Of a stretch of 54,934 nucleotides of DNA, positions 29,128 through 37,166 are shown in pieces. Under the pieces are notes generated by a model that was not told where the DNA came from, made no database searches, and saw only the letters and a program-made list of their open reading frames with translations. Numbering within the stretch: position 1 is the first letter of the stretch; every line of letters begins with the position of its first letter. This DNA is from Pseudomonas sp. (GTDB taxonomy: Bacteria > Pseudomonadota > Gammaproteobacteria > Pseudomonadales > Pseudomonadaceae): assembly GCA_030699825.1 (NCBI GenBank), contig JAUYKV010000064.1, forward strand, positions 1 through 54,934, given 5' to 3'. The translations under genes were made by a program, and so were the position numbers.

Positions 29128-29964
29128 ATGAGCAAGCTTGCCGAGAAAGTCCAACAGGAACTGATCAAGGCCATCGACAACGATGATCTGGTACTGCCTA
29201 CCCTGCCGGAAGTCGCCTTGAAAGTCCGGGAAGCGGCCGAAAACCCGGACATCGGCATTCCGCAGATCTGCAAGGTCATCGGCAACGATGCGGCGCTGAC
29301 CGCCCGCATCATCAAGGTGGTGAACAGCCCATTGCTGCGCACCAACAAGGAAATCACCGACCTGCAGATGGCCGTCAGCCGCCTGGGCATCAACTACACC
29401 TGCAACCTGGCCACCGGTCTGGCGATGGAACAGATGTTCCAGGCCACCTCGGATGTGGTCGACCGCAAAATGCGCGAAGTCTGGAACAAAAGCACGGAAA
29501 TCGCCGGGATCTGTCACGTTCTGTGCAAGCACTACACCCGCCTGATGCCGGACCAGGCGACCCTCGCCGGCCTGGTCCACCAGATCGGCGTGCTGCCGAT
29601 CCTCACCTATGCCGAGGACCACAACGAACTGCTGTCCGACTCGATCAGCCTCAACCACGTCATCGAGCAGATTCACCCGATGATCGGTGACAAGATCCTG
29701 CGCACCTGGGACTTCCCCGAACTGATCGCCATGGTGCCGAGCCAACACCTGGACTTCACCCGCGACAGCGCCAAGGTCGACTACGTCGACATCGTCCAGG
29801 TCGCCATCCTGCAGAGCTACCTGGGCAGCCAGCACCCCTACACCCAACTGGACTGGAGCCAGATTCCGGCATTCCACAAACTCGGCCTGAACCCGAACCA
29901 GAACCTGAACGACGACGAAGACCTCTCCGCGGCCATGGAAGCGGCCATGGGCATGCTGCAGTAA
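29128..29964 (+). CDS. HDOD-domain signalling protein
   Basis: 278 residues. One HDOD domain (about 20-215) beginning LPTLPEVALKVREAAENPDIGI, with the altered HD site typical of the family, so it probably does not hydrolyse nucleotides. Such proteins take part in signalling networks linked to motility and cyclic dinucleotides. In pseudomonads the gene lies beside ygfZ (PA0758 position, from memory). Its role is unknown. Confidence 0.85.
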   Translation: MSKLAEKVQQELIKAIDNDDLVLPTLPEVALKVREAAENPDIGIPQICKVIGNDAALTARIIKVVNSPLLRTNKEITDLQMAVSRLGINYTCNLATGLAMEQMFQATSDVVDRKMREVWNKSTEIAGICHVLCKHYTRLMPDQATLAGLVHQIGVLPILTYAEDHNELLSDSISLNHVIEQIHPMIGDKILRTWDFPELIAMVPSQHLDFTRDSAKVDYVDIVQVAILQSYLGSQHPYTQLDWSQIPAFHKLGLNPNQNLNDDEDLSAAMEAAMGMLQ

Positions 29965-30020
29965 AACGCAGACGGCGGCCTGCCATTCTCGGACAGACTT
30001 CTGGACAGGCCGCCCCGCAT

Positions 30021-30048
30021 ACGACAGCCGCGCTGTCGCGCAGCAAAC
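30021..30048 (+). repeat. 'GTCGCGCAGC' repeat, copy 2
   Basis: GCCGCGCTGTCGCGCAGCAAAC on the plus strand, about 60 bp after the HDOD gene. It is followed by the same bridge as copy 1 (GGGTGCTCAAGGATCAAGAC) into the GTAGGATGGGT palindrome. Confidence 0.75.
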
Positions 30049-30069
30049 CGGGTGCTCAAGGATCAAGAC

Positions 30070-30210
30070 CGTAGGATGGGTTAGGCGCCCGCAAATTGAC
30101 CTGCTGCCAGCAGAATAACCGCGCCGTAACCCATCATGGATTTCAGCCACGACAACCGGATACAGGTATAAATCGCTCGATGGGTATCGCTTCGCTCAAC
30201 ACCATCCTAC
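30070..30210. repeat. Long palindromic 'GTAGGATGGGT' element, short-stem copy
   Basis: CGTAGGATGGGTTAGGCGC on the left and ACCATCCTACG on the right. The central part is nearly identical to the element at 4583-4751, but the complementary extra arms of that copy are absent. The rest of the 378-bp gap (29965-30342) holds copy 2 of the GTCGCGCAGC repeat, a diverged AT-rich repeat (about 30262-30295) and the tctE terminator-like stem. Confidence 0.75.
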
Positions 30211-30298
30211 GGAGGACGAGTTGCGCCGGTATTTGCGGTACGACTTGTTTAATTTCCGCATGTGAAAACAACGAGTTATTTTTAGCTTGATAAGCGGC

Positions 30299-30336
30299 CG
30301 TGAAAATATCGAACGCCGTCGCGAGCGTTTTTTCCC
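30299..30336 (-). terminator. Terminator-like stem after tctE
   Basis: On the minus strand AACGC, 8-nt loop, GCGTT, then CGATATTTTC: a short stem followed by a T-rich run just past the tctE stop. The stretch GTGAAAATATCGANCGCCGTCGCGA is shared with the lapE-lapB gap (51636-51660). Confidence 0.5.
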
Positions 30337-30342
30337 AGGCTC

Positions 30343-31734
30343 TCAGCCAACCTCGACGGCAAACTCGACGCGCACCAGCAACCCCTGCGGCTGGACCTGA
30401 TGCAGACTGATGCGCGCCTGGTGCGCGCGACAGATCTCGCCGACGATAGCCAGGCCCAGGCCGGCACCCGAGCCCTGTACGCCGCGCCGATAGAATCGTT
30501 CGAAGACCTTCTCGCGCTCCTCTGCGGGAATCCCCGGGCCATCGTCCTGGACCTCAAGAATACCGGGCGCCAGCACCCGCAGGATCACATTGCCGCCGGC
30601 CGGGGTATGCGCCAGGGCGTTATCCACCAGGTTGCACAACAGCTCATTGAGCAGGGTCGGCTCGCCGCGCAGCCACACCGGCTGCTCGGCCTCCAGCGCC
30701 AGGGCGATCCCGCGGGCATGGGCCAGGGGCGCCAAGGCCAAGCCCAATTCACGGGCCAACTGGCTAAGGTCCAGGCGCTGCGCGCCGCCCTCGGCGATCG
30801 CCCGCGCGCCGCTTTCGATGCGCGCCAGCGAAAGCAGTTGATTGGCCAGCTGAGTCAGCCGATCGGTGTTCTGCGCGGTCTCTTCCAGGGTGCTGCGCCA
30901 GGCCGCCGGCTCCTGCGCGCGCAGGCCCAGCTCGACCCGCGCCTTGAGCGCCGCCAGGGGCGTGCGCAGTTCGTGGGCGGCATCGGCGATAAATTGCGAC
31001 TGGCGCTCAAACAGGCCACGCAGGCGCTCGTTGAACCGATTCAAGGCATGCACCAGCGGGCGCAGCTCGCGTGGCAGTTCGGCATCCGGCAGCGGACGCA
31101 GATCGTCACTGGCGCGCGCGGCCACGCTGCGCCGCAGCGCCTCCAGCGGACGCAGGGTGGCGCTCACCGCCAGCCACACCAGCAACACGGCACTGAACGC
31201 CAGCAGGCCCATGCGCCACAGCGTGCCGACCAACAAATCGCGGGTCATGCGTTCGCGCGCGCCCAGGGTTTCGGCCACGCGGATCTCGGCGATGCCATTG
31301 AGCAGGGGTTCGCTGACCGGTTGCAGCAGGCTGACCACGCGCACGCCCTGGCCGCGGTAGGCGCCATCGTAGAAACGCGCCAGCGCCGGGTAATCGTCGG
31401 TGCGCGGGGTACCGGCAGGCGCAGCCGGCAGGTCTTCGTAGCCGGACACCAGTTGCCCGCGCGGGTCCAGCACCTGGTAGTAGATGCGCCCGGCGCTGTC
31501 GTAGGCGAAGGTATCCAGGGCGACATAGGGCACATTGGCCTTGAGCCTGCCGTCATCGGTATACAGGCCCTGGGCAATCGCCCGCGCCGACGCCAGCAGG
31601 GTGCGGTCATAGGCGGTATCGGCCGCGCGTCGGGCGCTCCAGTAGGCACTCAGACTGCTGACGAGCAGAATCAGCGCCAGCAACAGCGCCAGACGCCGCA
31701 GCAGCCGCCCGCGCAGGCTACCGATGCCAGCCAT
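30343..31734 (-). CDS. tctE: Sensor histidine kinase TctE
   Basis: 463 residues: TM about 11-31, periplasmic sensor about 32-170, TM about 174-192, HisKA with H254 (DAAHELRTP), and HATPase with the N-box (NLVDNALAHTP), G1 (DDGPGIP) and G2 (GSGAGLGLAI). It senses tricarboxylates and controls uptake genes through TctD. GGAGG lies 6 bp before ATG 31734, 16 bp after tctD. The divergent opdH-tctCBA genes identify the system. Confidence 0.92.
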   Translation of the reverse strand: MAGIGSLRGRLLRRLALLLALILLVSSLSAYWSARRAADTAYDRTLLASARAIAQGLYTDDGRLKANVPYVALDTFAYDSAGRIYYQVLDPRGQLVSGYEDLPAAPAGTPRTDDYPALARFYDGAYRGQGVRVVSLLQPVSEPLLNGIAEIRVAETLGARERMTRDLLVGTLWRMGLLAFSAVLLVWLAVSATLRPLEALRRSVAARASDDLRPLPDAELPRELRPLVHALNRFNERLRGLFERQSQFIADAAHELRTPLAALKARVELGLRAQEPAAWRSTLEETAQNTDRLTQLANQLLSLARIESGARAIAEGGAQRLDLSQLARELGLALAPLAHARGIALALEAEQPVWLRGEPTLLNELLCNLVDNALAHTPAGGNVILRVLAPGILEVQDDGPGIPAEEREKVFERFYRRGVQGSGAGLGLAIVGEICRAHQARISLHQVQPQGLLVRVEFAVEVG

Positions 31735-31750
31735 CGGGCGCCTCCAGCCC

Positions 31751-32428
31751 TCAGTCACCGACTGCCTCCAACAAATAACCCAGGCCACGGAAGGTGACGA
31801 TGCGCACGCCGCTGCCCTCGAGCTTCTTGCGCAGGCGATGGACGTAGATCTCGATCGAGTCGGCGCTGGCCTCCTCGTCCAGGCCGAACACCTGGGCCGC
31901 CAGTTGCTCCTTGCTCATCACCCGTCCTGGCCGGGCGATCATGGCCTCCAGCACCGCCTGCTCGCGGGAGGTCAGGCTGAGGCTTTCCCCCCGCGCGCTG
32001 AAGCGTCGGGTAGCCAGGTCGTAGACCAGTTCGCCACAGCGCTGTTGCTGCTCGCCGCCGAGCACGCTGCGCCGTAGCAGCGCCTTGACCCGCGCCTCCA
32101 GCTCGCTCAGTTCGAAGGGTTTGGCCAGGTAGTCATCGGCGCCGAGGTTGAGCCCATGCACGCGATCCTTGACCTCGCCACGGGCGGTCAGCATCAGCAC
32201 CGGCAGGGTCTTGCCGCGCGCGCGCAGGCGCGCCAGCACCTGAAAGCCATCGAGGCGCGGCAAGCCGATATCGAGAATCGCCAGGGCATATTCCTCGCTG
32301 GCCAGGGCCAGGTCGGCGGCCACCCCGTCGTGCAGCACGTCCACCGTCCAGCCTGCGCCTTTGAGGGCCTGAGCCACGCTTGCCGCCAGTTGCGGATGGT
32401 CTTCGACCAACAGAATTCGCACCGCCAT
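31751..32428 (-). CDS. tctD: Response regulator TctD
   Basis: About 225 residues, OmpR family: receiver domain with phospho-acceptor D53 (AILDIGLP) and a C-terminal winged helix (about 130-222). Two starts are possible: ATG 32428 or GTG 32422 (MRILLVED, the commoner family N-terminus), both after GGAGGGAG. It probably acts on the opdH-tctCBA promoter through the 11-bp tandem repeat at 32704-32723. It lies upstream of tctE in one operon. Confidence 0.93.
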   Translation of the reverse strand: MAVRILLVEDHPQLAASVAQALKGAGWTVDVLHDGVAADLALASEEYALAILDIGLPRLDGFQVLARLRARGKTLPVLMLTARGEVKDRVHGLNLGADDYLAKPFELSELEARVKALLRRSVLGGEQQQRCGELVYDLATRRFSARGESLSLTSREQAVLEAMIARPGRVMSKEQLAAQVFGLDEEASADSIEIYVHRLRKKLEGSGVRIVTFRGLGYLLEAVGD

Positions 32429-32598
32429 CTCCCTCCAGATTCGAGTCAACAACCGCTACCGGCCACGCAGCCCGCGGCGCAGTTTACAGGCGCGAGGTGC
32501 CCTGTGAATGGCCTAAATGCCGGCGCGCCGCCTCCATGGCAAAACTTTGTGGCCCGCCATCCCTGGCGCCCACCCTGCGGGCCGTCGCAAGCGACGTC

Positions 32599-32622
32599 AA
32601 AAAACGCTCCAGGCGTTTTTTT
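32599..32622. terminator. Bidirectional intrinsic terminator, unit 1
   Basis: AAAAAACGC, loop TCCAG, GCGTTTTTTT. It forms a 9-bp stem with a T-run on both strands. It is repeated at 32673-32696. Confidence 0.65.
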
Positions 32623-32672
32623 GTGGCCCGCCATCCTTGCCACTCTCCCTGCGGGCCGTCGCAGGCGACGTC

Positions 32673-32696
32673 AAAAAACGCTCCAGGCGTTTTTTT
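32673..32696. terminator. Bidirectional intrinsic terminator, unit 2
   Basis: The same stem and loop as unit 1, placed 8 bp upstream of the tandem operator candidate. It would shield the opdH promoter from read-through. Confidence 0.65.
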
Positions 32697-32703
32697 CAAC
32701 GCT

Positions 32704-32723
32704 GAAAGCTTGGCGAAAGCTTG
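32704..32723 (+). promoter_or_regulatory. Candidate TctD operator (11-bp-period tandem repeat)
   Basis: GAAAGCTTG-GC-GAAAGCTTG: two identical 9-mers on the same face of the helix. OmpR-family regulators typically bind two direct half-sites about 10-11 bp apart. The site lies about 97 bp before the opdH start and 276 bp before tctD. Confidence 0.6.
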
Positions 32724-32798
32724 ACCCCATAGGATCAGTCCCAGGTGGCTCGATCCACCTACCTGAACGGCCGCACAGTGGTGTGCAGCCGTGACAAA

Positions 32799-32806
32799 AA
32801 CAACAA
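32799..32806 (+). promoter_or_regulatory. Crc/Hfq catabolite-activity motif before opdH
   Basis: AACAACAA matches AANAANAA and sits 2 bp before the GGAGA ribosome site of opdH. In Pseudomonas, Hfq with Crc binds such motifs to block translation of catabolic genes when better carbon is present. Confidence 0.45.
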
Positions 32807-32819
32807 TGGAGACCACCCG

Positions 32820-34085
32820 ATGCCGATCGCATCCCGTCAGGCACTGCTGCCTGCGAACCTGCTAAGCCTAGCCGTAACCGCCGCACTGCTCGCGCCTGCT
32901 GCCCAGGCCGCGTTTGTCGAAGACAGCAGCGCCAACCTGGTCATGACCAATATCTACCTGAATCGTGATTTCCGCGAAGGCGATGGCCAGAACAAGCGTG
33001 AAGAATGGGGCCAGGGCTTCCTCCTCGACATCCAGTCCGGCTACACCGAGGGCCCGGTCGGTTTCGGTCTCGATGCCCTGGGCATGCTCGGCGTCAAGCT
33101 CGACTCCGGCGGCGGGCGCACCGGCACCGGCCTGTTTCCGGTGCAGGACGACGGTGGTACCCCGGACGAGTTCAGCCGCCTGGGCCTGACCGCCAAGGTC
33201 AAGGCCTCCGCCACCGAGCTGCGCTACGGCTCGCACGTGCCCAAACTGCCGGTGGTCAAGGCCAGCAACAGCCGCCTGATGCCCCAGGTGTTCGAAGGCG
33301 GCCTGCTCACCTCCAGCGAGCTGGACGGCCTGACCTTCACCGGCGGACGCCTGGACAAGGTGATCGGTCGCTCCTCGACCAACTCCGAGGAGCTGGTGCT
33401 CAATAGCAAGAACAAGCGTTTCGCATCCGGTGTAAGCGCCGATCACCTGGATCTGGCCGGCCTCGACTACCAGTTCGCCAAAGGCCTGACCGGGCGCTAC
33501 TTCCATGCCGAACTGGACGACATCTACCGGCAGAACTTCTTCAACCTGCTCGCCAGCTACCCGCTGGGCGGCGGCACCCTGTCCGCCGATTTGCGCCTGA
33601 TGCTCAGTGACGACACCGGCGCGGCCAACGCCGGCAAGGTCGACAACCGCGCACTGAACGGCATGCTCGGCTACGCCCACAGCGGCCACAAGTTCAGCCT
33701 CGCCTACCAGAAGATGAGCGGCGACACCGGCTATGCCTATATCAACGGCAGCGACCCCTACCTGGTCAACTTCTCGCAGATCAACGACTTCGCCAACCCC
33801 GACGAGCGCTCCTGGCAGGCCCGCTACGACTACAACTTCGCCAGCCTCGGCGTGCCCGGCCTGAGCTTCAGCACCCGCTACGTCAGCGGCAACGACGCCA
33901 CCGTGATCGGCAGCGACAAGAGCGGCGGCGAATGGGAACGCGACATCGAACTCAAGTACGTGGTCCAGAGCGGCCCGGCGAAGAACCTCTATGTGCGCCT
34001 GCGCAACGCCAACTTCCGCTCCGACTTCGCTCGCGATGCAACCGAGAACCGCGTGATCGTCGGCTACACACTGCCGATTTGGTAA
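32820..34085 (+). CDS. opdH: OprD-family porin OpdH (tricarboxylates)
   Basis: 421 residues with a signal peptide (cleavage after AQA near residue 30) and an 18-strand OprD-type barrel ending in an aromatic residue (LPIW), as required for outer-membrane insertion. The characteristic start is FVEDSSANLVMTNIYLNRDFR. GGAGA lies 7 bp before ATG 32820. Being adjacent to tctC and divergent from tctDE identifies the OpdH group, which takes up cis-aconitate and citrate in P. aeruginosa. Confidence 0.9.
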   Translation: MPIASRQALLPANLLSLAVTAALLAPAAQAAFVEDSSANLVMTNIYLNRDFREGDGQNKREEWGQGFLLDIQSGYTEGPVGFGLDALGMLGVKLDSGGGRTGTGLFPVQDDGGTPDEFSRLGLTAKVKASATELRYGSHVPKLPVVKASNSRLMPQVFEGGLLTSSELDGLTFTGGRLDKVIGRSSTNSEELVLNSKNKRFASGVSADHLDLAGLDYQFAKGLTGRYFHAELDDIYRQNFFNLLASYPLGGGTLSADLRLMLSDDTGAANAGKVDNRALNGMLGYAHSGHKFSLAYQKMSGDTGYAYINGSDPYLVNFSQINDFANPDERSWQARYDYNFASLGVPGLSFSTRYVSGNDATVIGSDKSGGEWERDIELKYVVQSGPAKNLYVRLRNANFRSDFARDATENRVIVGYTLPIW

Positions 34086-34090
34086 TCCAC

Positions 34091-34098
34091 AATAACAA
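34091..34098 (+). promoter_or_regulatory. Crc/Hfq catabolite-activity motif before tctC
   Basis: AATAACAA, matching AANAANAA, directly before the GAGAGGA ribosome site of tctC. The opdH-tctC gap is only 29 bp. Confidence 0.4.
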
Positions 34099-34114
34099 TC
34101 GAGAGGATTCAACC

Positions 34115-35092
34115 ATGAAAACTGCCTTTACCCGTATCGCCCTGGCCACCGCCTGCCTGGCCTTCGCCGGCCAGTTGCTGGCCGCCGAACCCAAGCGCCC
34201 CGAGTGCATCGCCCCGGCCAAGCCCGGCGGCGGCTTCGACCTGACCTGCAAGCTGGCGCAGAGCGGCTTGAAAGACAGCGGTCTGCTGAAGAAACCGATG
34301 CGCGTCACCTATATGCCCGGCGGTGTCGGTGCGGTGGCGTATAACGCGGTGATCGCCCAGCGCGCCGATGACCCGGGCACCATTGTCGCCTTCTCCAGCG
34401 GCTCCCTGCTCAACCTGGCCCAGGGCAAGTTCGGCCGCTACGACGAAACCGGCGTGCGCTGGCTGGCGGCGGTGGGCACCGACTATGGCGCGATCACCGT
34501 GCGCGCCGACTCGCCCTATCAGAACCTCAACGACCTGGTCGAAGCGCTGAAGAAAGACCCGTCGAGCATCGTCTTCGGCGCCGGCGCCACCATCGGCGGC
34601 CAGGACTGGATGCAGACCGCCCTGATCGCCCGCCTGGCCGGCATCGATCCGAAGAACCTGCGCTATGTCGCCTTCGAAGGCGGCGGCGAAACCCTCACCG
34701 CCATGCTCGGCGGCCATGTGCAGGTGACCAGCAGCGGCCTGGGTGAAGTCACCCCGCAACTGGAAGCGAAGAAGGTGCGCATCCTCGCGGTGCTCTCCGA
34801 TGAGCGCCTGCCGGGCAAACTCGCCGAGATCCCGACCGCCAAGGAGCAGGGCTACGACATCAGCTGGCCGGTGATCCGCGGCTTCTATGTCGGCCCCGAG
34901 GTCAGCGACGAGCAGTACGACTGGTGGAAACAGCAGTTCGACACCATGCTCGCCAGCGAGGACTTCGCCAAGCTGCGTGAACAACGCGACCTGCTGCCGC
35001 TGTCGGTGACCGGCGACGACCTGCAAGCCCTGGTCTTCAAACAAGTCGAAGAATACAAGGTGCTGGCCGATGCCTTCGGCCTGATGCAGTAA
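34115..35092 (+). CDS. tctC: Tripartite tricarboxylate transporter substrate-binding protein TctC
   Basis: 325 residues with a signal peptide cleaved after LLAAE-type residues near 23. Bug/TctC periplasmic binding fold: PAKPGGGFDLTCKL near the start and GVGAVAYN near 70 line the carboxylate site. It delivers citrate-type tricarboxylates to TctAB. ATG 34115 follows GAGAGGA. It belongs to the operon opdH-tctC-tctB-tctA. Confidence 0.93.
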   Translation: MKTAFTRIALATACLAFAGQLLAAEPKRPECIAPAKPGGGFDLTCKLAQSGLKDSGLLKKPMRVTYMPGGVGAVAYNAVIAQRADDPGTIVAFSSGSLLNLAQGKFGRYDETGVRWLAAVGTDYGAITVRADSPYQNLNDLVEALKKDPSSIVFGAGATIGGQDWMQTALIARLAGIDPKNLRYVAFEGGGETLTAMLGGHVQVTSSGLGEVTPQLEAKKVRILAVLSDERLPGKLAEIPTAKEQGYDISWPVIRGFYVGPEVSDEQYDWWKQQFDTMLASEDFAKLREQRDLLPLSVTGDDLQALVFKQVEEYKVLADAFGLMQ

Positions 35093-35130
35093 CCGGCCAA
35101 CCCCCTGCTTGCAAGGGGCTGAAGCTCTTC

Positions 35131-35188
35131 GTAGGAGCCAGCTTGCTGGCGATCCGTCAACCCGCATCGCCAGCAAGCTGGCTCCTAC
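35131..35188. repeat. REPIN inside the tct operon
   Basis: GTAGGAGCCAGCTTGCTGGC and GCCAGCAAGCTGGCTCCTAC are perfect inverted arms around an 18-bp spacer, in the tctC-tctB gap. It could uncouple or stabilise the binding-protein mRNA relative to the permease genes. Confidence 0.9.
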
Positions 35189-35210
35189 ACGTGTTCCGAG
35201 GTAATTCCTT

Positions 35211-35654
35211 ATGTACGTTCGCCTGTTCGCCGCGACCTGGCTGCTGTTCTGCGCCGGGCTCGCCATCCTTGCCTGGGGCTTCCAGGCGCCCTTCGCCTAC
35301 GACCCGGTCGGTCCCCGCGCCTACCCCCTGTTGCTGCTGGCCTTGATGGCCGCAGGTTCGCTGTGGCTGCTGGTCAAGCCCGACCTGCTCGAACAGAAGC
35401 TGGACAGCACCAGCGCCTTACGCTCGCTGCTGTGCATGCTGACGCTGCTGGCCTACGCCCTGCTGTTCGAATCCCTGGGGTTCATCATCAGCACCGCCCT
35501 GGCCACCTTCACCCTCGGCCTGCTGTTCACCGGCCGCCTGCTGCCCTGCGCCATCAGCGGCGTGTTGATGGGCGTGCTGCTCTATGGCCTATTCGATTAT
35601 CTGCTGGACGTGCCGCTGCCGCTGGGCCTGTTCGAAGCCTTTGTGGAGAGCTGA
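35211..35654 (+). CDS. tctB: Tripartite tricarboxylate transporter small membrane subunit TctB
   Basis: 147 residues with four predicted membrane helices, the usual topology of TctB. It pairs with TctA in the inner membrane. It starts 22 bp after the REPIN, and tctA follows after 3 bp. Sequence conservation in this family is low, so position carries much of the weight. Confidence 0.88.
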   Translation: MYVRLFAATWLLFCAGLAILAWGFQAPFAYDPVGPRAYPLLLLALMAAGSLWLLVKPDLLEQKLDSTSALRSLLCMLTLLAYALLFESLGFIISTALATFTLGLLFTGRLLPCAISGVLMGVLLYGLFDYLLDVPLPLGLFEAFVES

Positions 35655-35657
35655 AAA

Positions 35658-37166
35658 ATGGAAACGCTGAATTTCTTGATGCAGGGCTTCGAAGTCGCCA
35701 CCCGCCCGGAAAACCTGATGGTCGCTCTGTTCGGCGCCTTCGTCGGCACCATCGTCGGCCTGCTGCCGGGCCTGGGCCCGATCAACGGCGTGGCACTGCT
35801 CCTGCCGCTGGCCTTCGCCCTCGGCCTGCCGCCGGAAACCGCCCTGATCCTGCTGGCCGCCGTATACCTGGGCTGCGAATACGGCGGACGCATCTCGGCC
35901 ATTCTACTCAACGTGCCGGGTGATGCGGCGGCGGTGATGACCACCCTCGACGGCTACCCGCTGGCGCGTCAGGGCAAGGCCGGGATCGCCCTGTCGCTGT
36001 CGGCGGTCAGCTCCTTTATCGGCAGCATGATCGCCACCTGCGGTGTGGTGCTGTTCGCCCCGCTGCTGGCGAAATGGGCGGTGGCCTTTGGCCCTGCCGA
36101 ATACTTCGTGCTGATGATCTTCGCCATCGCCTGCCTCGGCGGCATGGTCGGCGACAAACCGGTGAAGACCCTGATGGCCGCCCTGATCGGCCTGGCCCTG
36201 GCCACGGTCGGGGTGGATTCGACCACCGGCGTATACCGCTTCACCTTCGGCAGCGTCAGCCTGTCCGACGGCATCCAGTTCATCATTGTGGTGATCGGTT
36301 TCTTCAGCGTTAGCGAAGTGCTGTTGATGCTGGAGAAAACCCACAGCGGGCAAAAGGCGGTGAAAACCAGCGGCCGCCTGCTGTTCAACTTCAAGGAGTT
36401 CTGCTTCACCTTCTGGACCATGGTGCGCAGCGCCGTGGCCGGCTTCGTCATCGGCACCCTGCCCGGCGCCGGGGCGACCATCGCCAGCGCCATGACCTAC
36501 ATGAGCGAGAAGCGCATGGCCGGCGCCAGTGGCAAGTTCGGCGAAGGCGACCTGCGCGGTCTGGCCGCTCCGGAAGCGGCCAACAACGCCTCGGCCTGCG
36601 GTTCGCTGATCCCTATGCTGACCCTCGGCGTGCCGGGTTCGGGCACCACCGCGGTGATGATCGGCGCCCTGACCCTGTACAACATCACCCCCGGCCCGCT
36701 GTTGTTCGAACAGCAACCGGACGTGGTCTGGGGCCTGATCGCCTCGCTGTTCATCGGCAACGTGATCCTGCTGGTGATGAACATCCCGCTGGTCGGCCTG
36801 TTCGCCCGCATGCTCAGCGTACCCAACTGGGTACTGGTGCCGGCGATCACCGCGATCAGCATGGTCGGCGTCTATGCGGTGCACAGCACCACCTTCGACC
36901 TGGTGTTGATGATCGGTCTCGGCGTGTTCGGTTACATCCTGCGCAAGCTGGAGTTCCCGCTGTCGGCCCTGATCCTCGGCTTCGTCCTCGGCGAGCTGAT
37001 GGAAGACAACCTGCGCCGCGCCCTGTCGATCTCGGCGGGTGACCTGAACATCCTCTGGAGCAGTCCGATCAGCCTGTGCCTGTGGGCACTGACCGCGCTG
37101 ATGCTGGGTTTGCCGGGCCTGCGCTGGTGGCGCAAACGGCGCACCCCTCAGGTCGCCAATGCTTGA
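35658..37166 (+). CDS. tctA: Tripartite tricarboxylate transporter large membrane subunit TctA
   Basis: 502 residues with about 11-12 membrane segments. The conserved GLLPGLGPINGVALLLP box lies near residue 34 and IPMLTLGVPGSGTTAVM near 316. It forms the translocation pathway with TctB, sodium-driven in known members. It overlaps the downstream abrB-type gene by 8 nt. Confidence 0.95.
   Translation: METLNFLMQGFEVATRPENLMVALFGAFVGTIVGLLPGLGPINGVALLLPLAFALGLPPETALILLAAVYLGCEYGGRISAILLNVPGDAAAVMTTLDGYPLARQGKAGIALSLSAVSSFIGSMIATCGVVLFAPLLAKWAVAFGPAEYFVLMIFAIACLGGMVGDKPVKTLMAALIGLALATVGVDSTTGVYRFTFGSVSLSDGIQFIIVVIGFFSVSEVLLMLEKTHSGQKAVKTSGRLLFNFKEFCFTFWTMVRSAVAGFVIGTLPGAGATIASAMTYMSEKRMAGASGKFGEGDLRGLAAPEAANNASACGSLIPMLTLGVPGSGTTAVMIGALTLYNITPGPLLFEQQPDVVWGLIASLFIGNVILLVMNIPLVGLFARMLSVPNWVLVPAITAISMVGVYAVHSTTFDLVLMIGLGVFGYILRKLEFPLSALILGFVLGELMEDNLRRALSISAGDLNILWSSPISLCLWALTALMLGLPGLRWWRKRRTPQVANA

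Larger units (their letters stand above)
32547..32696. repeat. Tandem duplicated 74-bp three-hairpin unit
   Basis: Two units (32547-32620 and 32621-32694), about 87% identical by eye. Each contains three stems: GGCCCGC/GCGGGCC, GTCGC/GCGAC, and AAAAAACGC-TCCAG-GCGTTTTTT. Differences fall mainly in loops. The units lie between the divergent tctD and opdH genes, within a 391-bp gap. Confidence 0.8.
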
